In this document: positions 7,501 to 12,472 of the stretch, piece after piece
Numbering within the stretch: the stretch's first letter is position 1
Layout of the letters: every line of letters begins with the position of its first letter
From: JACJXF01 sp964349045
Lineage (GTDB): Bacteria > Bacteroidota > Bacteroidia > Bacteroidales > GCA-2748055
Direction of reading: 5' to 3'
Assembly: GCA_964349045.1 (NCBI GenBank)
Contig: CAYGFI010000100.1
Span: 1-18,718 of the forward strand
DNA length: 18,718 bases
The notes under the pieces: model-generated
The model's database searches: none
What the model was told of the DNA's origin: nothing
The model's input: only the letters and a program-made list of their open reading frames with translations
Translations under genes and position numbers: made by a program

Positions 7501-8652
7501 TTGACACATATTTATTTCTCTGTTACCAATGATCTTGTCGGTGATCAAAGGGTTCACCGGATTATCTCAACTCTTGTAAAAGCAGGGGCTTCGGTAACTC
7601 TCGTGGGATGCAAAATGAGAAACAGTCTATCGCTGCAGGAGCGTAATTATAAAATTTACCGGCTGAAACTACTTTTTAAAAAGGGATTTCTTTTTTATGC
7701 CTGTTACAATTTACGGCTTTTCATGTTTCTTCTTTTCCGCCGGAATATAGATATCCTGGTGGCAAATGACCTCGATACGCTTCCGGCCAATTACCTGGTT
7801 TCCAGAATCCGGGGAATTCCTGTCGTTTACGATAGCCACGAATATTTCACTGAAGTTCCGGAGCTCATTGGTCGTGAAAGGGTAAAGAATTTCTGGCTTA
7901 GTATGGAAAAATGGATTCTTCCCCGGCTCAAAATTGCGTACACGGTAAGTCAACCCATTGCCGATATTTACAAACAAAAATACGGCATTGATTTTGAGGT
8001 GATTCATAATTATCCCTTTCAGGAAAAGATCAAAGGCACGTTTAAGCTTCCTTTTGATATCGGGGGAGATAAACTTTTGATATACCAGGGATCTGTCAAT
8101 GTTGGCCGAGGTCTGGAATTGCTTATTGATTTGGCAGGAGAGATGGAAAAGGTGAAGCTGGTAATTGCAGGTGATGGCGACATTCGCAAATCGCTTGAAA
8201 ATACAATATCTGAAAAGGGACTTGGTAAAAAAATTTTTTTAATCGGAAAAATCCCTTTCGATGAACTTAAAACTCTTACCTTTCAGGCTGATGCCGGTGT
8301 AAGCCTGGAAGAAGATTTAGGTCTGAATTACCATTTTGCATTGCCCAACAAGCTATTCGATTATATTCAGGCGGGGATCCCGGTTTTGGTATCTTCGTTG
8401 CCTGAAATGAAAAAGGTTGTTGAAAAATACAAAATTGGCCTGGTTGCTGAGACCAGAACAAAAGAACAATTAAATTTACTGCTCAACGTTCTGCTATTTG
8501 ATGAGGTGAAAAGAGCCTGTTGGAAACTGGGTCTTGAACAGGCGGCAAAAGAGCTTTGCTGGGAAAATGAGGAGTTTAGGGTAATTGAGATATTTAAACG
8601 GGCGGGATTGGGGGTAGGGAGAAGGGAGAAGGGAGAAGGGAGAAGGGAGTAA
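7501..8652 (+). CDS. Glycosyltransferase, GT4-like (GT-B fold)
   Basis: A probable cytoplasmic or membrane-associated sugar transferase acting in polysaccharide or glycolipid assembly; donor and acceptor are unknown. From TTG 7501 it has 383 residues. It begins THIYFSVTNDLVGDQRVHRI, the usual opening of this Bacteroidota group. A longer frame is open from TTG 7438 but adds 21 residues unlike the family (MNSIDLRIKTFICYFEKKRY) and overlaps the predicted promoter, so I prefer 7501. The N-terminal Rossmann half contains ANDLDTLPANYL and VYDSHEYFTEVPEL. The C-terminal half contains IYQGSVNVGRGLE, LVIAGDGD, and the donor-binding stretch SLEEDLGLNYHFALPNKLFDYIQAGIPV with the GT4 Glu-rich pattern. 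The last 13 or so residues (GRREKGEGRRE end) are encoded by a GGGAGAA repeat array, which also supplies the stop codon. Confidence 0.85.
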   Translation: MTHIYFSVTNDLVGDQRVHRIISTLVKAGASVTLVGCKMRNSLSLQERNYKIYRLKLLFKKGFLFYACYNLRLFMFLLFRRNIDILVANDLDTLPANYLVSRIRGIPVVYDSHEYFTEVPELIGRERVKNFWLSMEKWILPRLKIAYTVSQPIADIYKQKYGIDFEVIHNYPFQEKIKGTFKLPFDIGGDKLLIYQGSVNVGRGLELLIDLAGEMEKVKLVIAGDGDIRKSLENTISEKGLGKKIFLIGKIPFDELKTLTFQADAGVSLEEDLGLNYHFALPNKLFDYIQAGIPVLVSSLPEMKKVVEKYKIGLVAETRTKEQLNLLLNVLLFDEVKRACWKLGLEQAAKELCWENEEFRVIEIFKRAGLGVGRREKGEGRRE

Positions 8653-8680
8653 AGAGAAGGGAGTAAGGAGAAGGGAGAAA
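8611..8680 (+). repeat. GGGAGAA tandem array running through the 3' end of the glycosyltransferase gene
   Basis: About 70 bp of 7-bp purine units (GGGAGAA with GGGAGTAA and AGAGAAG variants). The first 42 bp lie inside the reading frame and the TAA stop at 8650-8652 is formed by a GGGAGTAA variant. It is the purine-strand counterpart of the array at 6294-6384. Confidence 0.9.
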
Positions 8681-8682
8681 TT

Positions 8683-8743
8683 GGAGCGAAGCGGAAATCC
8701 CGCTCCGCGGGAGGTTAAATCGGAGAGAAGCGGAAATCCCGCT
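8683..8743. repeat. Two 22-bp direct copies, 39 bp apart
   Basis: 8683-8704 and 8722-8743 are identical except for one base (GGAGCGAAG versus GGAGAGAAG, then CGGAAATCCCGCT in both). The first is followed by the TCCCGC/GCGGGA stem. The core GCGGAAA recurs at 8903-8909. Confidence 0.85.
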
Positions 8744-8745
8744 GT

Positions 8746-8776
8746 GCCTCCGCTGCGTAGCTTCAGCGCTCGCGGA
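8746..8776. repeat. 31-bp direct repeat, left copy, ending at the gap
   Basis: Begins GCCTCCGCTGCG and ends GCGCTCGCGGA, and is the very last sequence before the N run. It is identical base for base to 8877-8907. Confidence 0.95.
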
Positions 8777-8876
8777 NNNNNNNNNNNNNNNNNNNNNNNN
8801 NNNNNNNNNNNNNNNNNNNNNNNNNNNNNNNNNNNNNNNNNNNNNNNNNNNNNNNNNNNNNNNNNNNNNNNNNNNN
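8777..8876. other. Scaffold gap of 100 N
   Basis: Exactly 100 undetermined bases, the conventional placeholder for a gap of unknown length. Both edges carry the same 31 bp, so the true distance may be zero, negative (an unmerged overlap) or a collapsed repeat. Confidence 0.98.
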
Positions 8877-8907
8877 GCCTCCGCTGCGTAGCTTCAGCGC
8901 TCGCGGA
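8877..8907. repeat. 31-bp direct repeat, right copy, starting at the gap
   Basis: The first 31 bases after the N run repeat 8746-8776 exactly. The sequence then continues AACCTACGGCGG. Confidence 0.95.
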
Positions 8908-8961
8908 AACCTACGGCGGTACGCAGACTGAGGGAGGAAAAAGGAGTGTATTGCCATTAAA

Positions 8962-9033
8962 CATCACGTCATCACGTCATCACGTCATCACGCGTCACGT
9001 CATCACGTCATCATCACGTCATCACGCGTCACG
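8962..9033. repeat. CATCACGT tandem array upstream of the thioredoxin-family gene
   Basis: About nine degenerate 8-bp units (CATCACGT) in 72 bp. The variant block CATCACGCGTCACG occurs twice, which gives a higher-order pattern. It ends 36 bp before the ATG at 9070. There are no spacers, so it is not a CRISPR array. Confidence 0.9.
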
Positions 9034-9069
9034 ATTAAAAAAATAGTAATCAGGAAAAATAAAATAAAA

Positions 9070-10290
9070 ATGAAATCCAACTTCCACTTAATTGCATTCA
9101 GGTTAATATTTCTGACAATTATTGTCTTACCTGTAAGAACCTATGGACAGGAACTTAGTTTTAAAGAATTGAAATCAGCCATGGATTGGCAGGCAGCCAT
9201 TGAAGATTCAAAAATCTCAGGTAATGATATTTTTCTTGATATTTATGCTACCTGGTGCGGACCATGCAAAATGATGGACGCCAACGTTTATACCGATTCA
9301 ATTGTTTCTGAGTTTTATAATTCGAATTATATTAATCTGAAGATAGATGGAGAGACCGAATTCGGTGCAATCCTCGCATCGCGTTATAAATTATCCGGTT
9401 ATCCTTCCATGTATTTTATAAATTCCGGTGAAGAATTGATTTACGAGCTTATCGGATATCGAGAGCCGGAAGCTCTTGTGGATGCAGGTAAACTGGTGAA
9501 AGAGTCGGGAAAAAGATTCATGGAATTAACTGGTTTATACAATTCAACAACCTTTACAGATGATCAAAGAGATGAATTTATTACCCTGTTGATAAAATTT
9601 GGACAGAAGGAGCTCCTGTCTGACCTGGCAGGGGAGAAGATGAAAAGTTTTACGGAAGCGGATATTCTTGATCCCGCTAATAAAGCAATTCTGTTAGCGG
9701 TTGGGGGAGATATCTTGTCATTTCCGGTAAAAACTGCATTAAAGAATCCTACATCCTTAAAGGAATCCTGGGGGGAACAGGATTTTAACACATACCTTTC
9801 CGAAGCGTTTAATGTGTCAATGCTGAAAGCCACCGAATTATATGATACAGCTTTAATGGAAAGTATTGCTGAAGAGTTTGTTCCGGTATATATGATGGAT
9901 AATACTGATAGAATTCCCGAAGCCAAACTCACAACACGAAAAATTTATTATTCCGAAGTAAAGGATTGGGAAAGGTATATACAAGCAGTTGAGTCGCACT
10001 TCAATGATTTTGAAATGGGAAATCTCAGATTTCTATATCTTGAAGTCTATTACATTGTTGAAAACCAGCTTTTTGAACCACAGTTGCTTGATAAATCCAA
10101 TGAGTGGCTTGAAATGGTTATAGCACGGCAGCCCGACTTCGAAGCTTATTTTCTGGCTGCTATTGTAAACACGTACCGGGAAGATAAAGTTGCTTCACTT
10201 AAGTGGATGAATATGGCCGAGAGTGTGGCGGTAACACAGGATGAGAGGGATTCTCTGGAAGAGCTCAGGAAGTATCTGGAAGAGTTATAA
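9070..10290 (+). CDS. Exported thioredoxin-family protein with uncharacterised C-terminal region
   Basis: A 406-residue protein. An N-terminal signal peptide is visible (residues 1-26: basic start, hydrophobic LIFLTIIVL, likely cleavage near YGQ), so it is expected in the periplasm. A thioredoxin-like domain follows at about 30-145, with the redox motif WCGPCK (Cys63 and Cys66) and the cis-proline Pro112 in SGYPSMYF. It should act on disulfides or thiols of exported proteins; the partner is unknown. The remaining 260 or so residues contain no motif I recognise. They look helical and may form TPR-like hairpins (for example LEVYYIVENQLFEPQLL and YFLAAIVNTYREDKVASLKWMNMAES). The start ATG at 9070 is placed directly before the signal peptide. 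Related short-repeat arrays lie on both sides of the gene. Family is sure, function is not. Confidence 0.88.
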   Translation: MKSNFHLIAFRLIFLTIIVLPVRTYGQELSFKELKSAMDWQAAIEDSKISGNDIFLDIYATWCGPCKMMDANVYTDSIVSEFYNSNYINLKIDGETEFGAILASRYKLSGYPSMYFINSGEELIYELIGYREPEALVDAGKLVKESGKRFMELTGLYNSTTFTDDQRDEFITLLIKFGQKELLSDLAGEKMKSFTEADILDPANKAILLAVGGDILSFPVKTALKNPTSLKESWGEQDFNTYLSEAFNVSMLKATELYDTALMESIAEEFVPVYMMDNTDRIPEAKLTTRKIYYSEVKDWERYIQAVESHFNDFEMGNLRFLYLEVYYIVENQLFEPQLLDKSNEWLEMVIARQPDFEAYFLAAIVNTYREDKVASLKWMNMAESVAVTQDERDSLEELRKYLEEL

Positions 10291-10319
10291 GTAAATGGTA
10301 ACCGAGAAACCTGAATAAT

Positions 10320-10367
10320 ATCATCACATCATCACGCCGTCACCTCGTCACCTCGTCACGTCCTCAC
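10320..10367. repeat. TCATCACG/TCACCTCG array downstream of the thioredoxin-family gene
   Basis: About 48 bp of units close to those at 8962-9033 (ATCATCAC, CGTCACCT, CGTCACGT). It fills the gap between the thioredoxin-family stop (10290) and the convergent stop at 10373. Confidence 0.85.
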
Positions 10368-10372
10368 AAAAC

Positions 10373-11050
10373 CTACAACTGCTTCCCCGTATCCTGTAAC
10401 TTATGCGATTCGAGGATAACCCTCTTGTTAACCGTATTTGCAAGCCGTATCATCGCTCTGGCAACGGTTTCGGCCTGAATGCCTTTGTACTTTTTCAGTG
10501 GGCCGTTAAGCAGAAAAGAAAAAATTCTGATTATTATTTTACCGGCTTCTTCGCCCAGTCGCCTTTCTTCCCGTTGTCCAAGCAGAATTGAGGGACGTAC
10601 TATGCAGATATTTTCAAAATTGAGCGCTAAAATACCTTTCTCCATATTTCCTTTAGTTCTCAGGTAAAAATTCCTTGAGCTGGGTTTTGCACCGATTGAA
10701 GAAACAACAAGAAATTTTCGCACCTCATTTTTAAGTGCAATGGATGCTATTTTCAGAGGGAGGTGCAGGTCGACCCATTCAAATGCTTCCCTTGAACCGG
10801 CTTTTTCCCGGGTGGTACCCAGGCAGCAATACAGATCATCACCGGTTATTTCGGAAGCAATTTCATCCGGATTATCAAGACTATTCACAACCTGTAACAG
10901 TTTTGGATGTTGTATATCTGTTTTATTCCTTACAAAAATCCTGACAAGATCATAATGATCATTAGATAAAAGCAATTTAGTAAGTTCAGATCCAACCAGT
11001 CCGGTGGCTCCGAATACGAGGGCGGTTTTTTCTTTGGTCTTCAGGGTCAT
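10373..11050 (-). CDS. TIP30/HTATIP2-like NAD(P)-binding protein (atypical SDR)
   Basis: A 225-residue cytoplasmic Rossmann-fold protein. It has the dinucleotide loop GATGLVG (14-20) near the N terminus and a Tyr-x3-Lys pair (Tyr129, Lys133) with Ser117/118 upstream, the usual short-chain dehydrogenase arrangement. The stretch YCCLGTTREKAGS (74-86) and the later VRPSILLGQREERR are close to the TIP30/HTATIP2 group (human HTATIP2 has CLGTTRGKAG). Bacterial members are annotated as oxidoreductases or NAD(P)H-binding proteins; no substrate is established that I know of. The ATG at 11050 is suitable, with the loop starting at residue 14. The gene lies 123 bp downstream of sucB on the same strand, but the large inverted repeat between them argues for separate transcription. 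Confidence 0.88.
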   Translation of the reverse strand: MTLKTKEKTALVFGATGLVGSELTKLLLSNDHYDLVRIFVRNKTDIQHPKLLQVVNSLDNPDEIASEITGDDLYCCLGTTREKAGSREAFEWVDLHLPLKIASIALKNEVRKFLVVSSIGAKPSSRNFYLRTKGNMEKGILALNFENICIVRPSILLGQREERRLGEEAGKIIIRIFSFLLNGPLKKYKGIQAETVARAMIRLANTVNKRVILESHKLQDTGKQL

Positions 11051-11072
11051 AAGTAATTATTTTGTAAACGAT

Positions 11073-11157
11073 TTAAGCGCAAGGACGCATAGGCGCGGGG
11101 CAAACGCAAATAATTATTTGCGTTTATATTATTGCGTCTTTGCGTCATTGCGCTTAA
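11073..11157. repeat. 85-bp inverted repeat with a perfect 24-bp central palindrome
   Basis: The outer arms start TTAAGCGCAA (11073-11082) and end TTGCGCTTAA (11148-11157). About 21 of the first 24 arm positions pair. The centre, 11102-11125 (AAACGCAAATAA and its exact reverse complement), is a perfect 12+12 palindrome. The sequence is built from GCGCAA, GACGCA and TTTGCGT motifs. It lies 16 bp past the sucB stop and 22 bp before the start of the TIP30-like gene. In RNA it would fold into one long hairpin, so it could end or protect the sucA-sucB message, or it may be a dispersed REP/MITE-like element. Confidence 0.85.
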
Positions 11158-11173
11158 TTTGTATTTTAAGTTA

Positions 11174-12448
11174 TTAAATATCAAGCAACAACCTACCGGG
11201 TTCTCCTCCCCCGAAAAGGAGGTTAACCGGATTCTCAATACATTCTTTCACTTTCATCAGAAAGCTAACAGAGTCTTTTCCGTCGATGATCCGGTGATCG
11301 TAAGAGAGCGCAAGATACATCATTGGTTTGACAATTACCTGCCCGTTCAGCGCAATGGGTCGTTCAACAATATTATGCATTCCAAGGATAGCAGACTGGG
11401 GGGGATTCAGAATGGGAGTCGACATCATAGAGCCGTAGATTCCACCATTGGTAATGGTAAAAGTACCTCCGCTCATCTCTTCAATGCTTATTTTATTGGC
11501 CCTGGCTTTACCCGCAAGCTCCGAAATTTTCATTTCTATAGCTGCAAATTTCATAGTTTCAACATTCCGGAGAACCGGAACCATTAAGCCTTTTTCAGTC
11601 TGAACAGCAATTCCAATATCGGTATAGGAAGGGCTTATAATTTCTTCACCATCCAAACGGCTGTTAACCATTGGAAAGAGCAGGAGGGCTTCGGAAACAG
11701 CCTTGGTGAAGAACGACATAAATCCCAGTTTCACCCCATATTTCTTTACAAACTCGTCCTGGTATTTTTTTCTTAACTCTATGATTGTGCTCATGTCAGC
11801 CTCGTTAAAAGTAGTCAGCATGGCGGTTTCATTTTTTACAGCCACCAGCCTCTGGCTAAGTTTTCGGCGGAGCACGCTCATCCGGATCCGTTCTTCATTC
11901 CGGCTGATTTCACGTTGGGATGATAATGTTGGAGGCGCTCCGGTGCCTGAACTGAGTACCAAACTTACTTCCCGGCTGCTGAGTTTTTTCAGACCAATTA
12001 TAATATCCTCAACCGACAGATTATTCTCTTCCATCATCTTTTGGGCCACGGGAGTAATCTTTACAGCGTTATATTGTTCTTCAGTACTTTTTGTAAGTTC
12101 TGCCGGTTTACCTGCTTCTGCAGTTTTTCCGATGACCTTTGCTACCGGCTTTGCCTCCGATGCCTTAGGCGCAGATGGTTTTACTTCCTTTACTACTTTT
12201 ACACTACCTTTCTTCGAAGTATCAATTACACAAACAACCTCACCTACCGGAACGACTGTCCCTGCCGGTTTGAGAATGTGTATCTGTCCTTCCCCGGTAG
12301 CAATCAATGGAAGGGTGGCTTTATCAGATTCAATTTCAGCAATTTCCTGTTCTTTCTGAACGAAATCACCATCACTGACAAACCATTTTGCTATTTCAAC
12401 CTCGCTTATGGACTCGCCCGGACTTGGGACCTTAATTTCAATTTGCAT
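11174..12448 (-). CDS. sucB: 2-oxoglutarate dehydrogenase E2, dihydrolipoyl succinyltransferase
   Basis: The E2 core of the 2-oxoglutarate dehydrogenase complex, which moves the succinyl group from E1 via lipoyl-lysine to CoA. It has 424 residues. One lipoyl domain (1-80) carries Lys43 in EIESDKATL. A linker rich in Ala, Lys, Pro and Val follows (about 80-128). A reduced peripheral-subunit-binding segment begins VKITPVAQKMMEENNLSVEDI (129-149). The catalytic domain (about 185-424) has SYDHRIIDGKDS with His385 and Asp389 and ends in the usual RLLLDI. The assignment to succinyl rather than acetyl transfer rests on the operon partner sucA, 24 bp upstream, and on the single lipoyl domain with ESDKAT. 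In the binding segment the usual GTGxxGRIxxxDV loop is replaced by GLKKLSSREVS. No E3 gene is in the window. Confidence 0.95.
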   Translation of the reverse strand: MQIEIKVPSPGESISEVEIAKWFVSDGDFVQKEQEIAEIESDKATLPLIATGEGQIHILKPAGTVVPVGEVVCVIDTSKKGSVKVVKEVKPSAPKASEAKPVAKVIGKTAEAGKPAELTKSTEEQYNAVKITPVAQKMMEENNLSVEDIIIGLKKLSSREVSLVLSSGTGAPPTLSSQREISRNEERIRMSVLRRKLSQRLVAVKNETAMLTTFNEADMSTIIELRKKYQDEFVKKYGVKLGFMSFFTKAVSEALLLFPMVNSRLDGEEIISPSYTDIGIAVQTEKGLMVPVLRNVETMKFAAIEMKISELAGKARANKISIEEMSGGTFTITNGGIYGSMMSTPILNPPQSAILGMHNIVERPIALNGQVIVKPMMYLALSYDHRIIDGKDSVSFLMKVKECIENPVNLLFGGGEPGRLLLDI

Positions 12449-12472
12449 AATTCATTTTTTTTGAAAGGCAGA

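Larger units (their letters stand above)
8653..9069. other. Gene-free, GC-rich, repeat-filled intergenic stretch with a scaffold gap
   Basis: These 417 bp hold no credible gene. In order: the tail of the GGGAGAA array, a pair of 22-bp near-identical copies (8683-8704 and 8722-8743), a perfect stem TCCCGC-TCC-GCGGGA (8698-8712), a 31-bp direct repeat on both sides of 100 N, further GC-rich sequence to about 8940, the CATCACGT array (8962-9033), and an A-rich leader before the thioredoxin-family gene. The GC-rich block 8683-8940 stands out from the AT-rich surroundings. The open frames crossing it only read through repeats and N. Confidence 0.85.

Noticed and set aside
8962..9033. Possible CRISPR array
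   Set aside because: The 8-bp units are directly adjacent and degenerate, with no unique spacers and no cas genes nearby.
8681..9046. Open frame of 121 codons across the N run
   Set aside because: It consists of repeat translation and N; there is no protein-like composition and no start signal.
11703..12359. 218-codon open frame opposite sucB
   Set aside because: Shadow of sucB; Ser/Thr/Phe-rich text with no motif.
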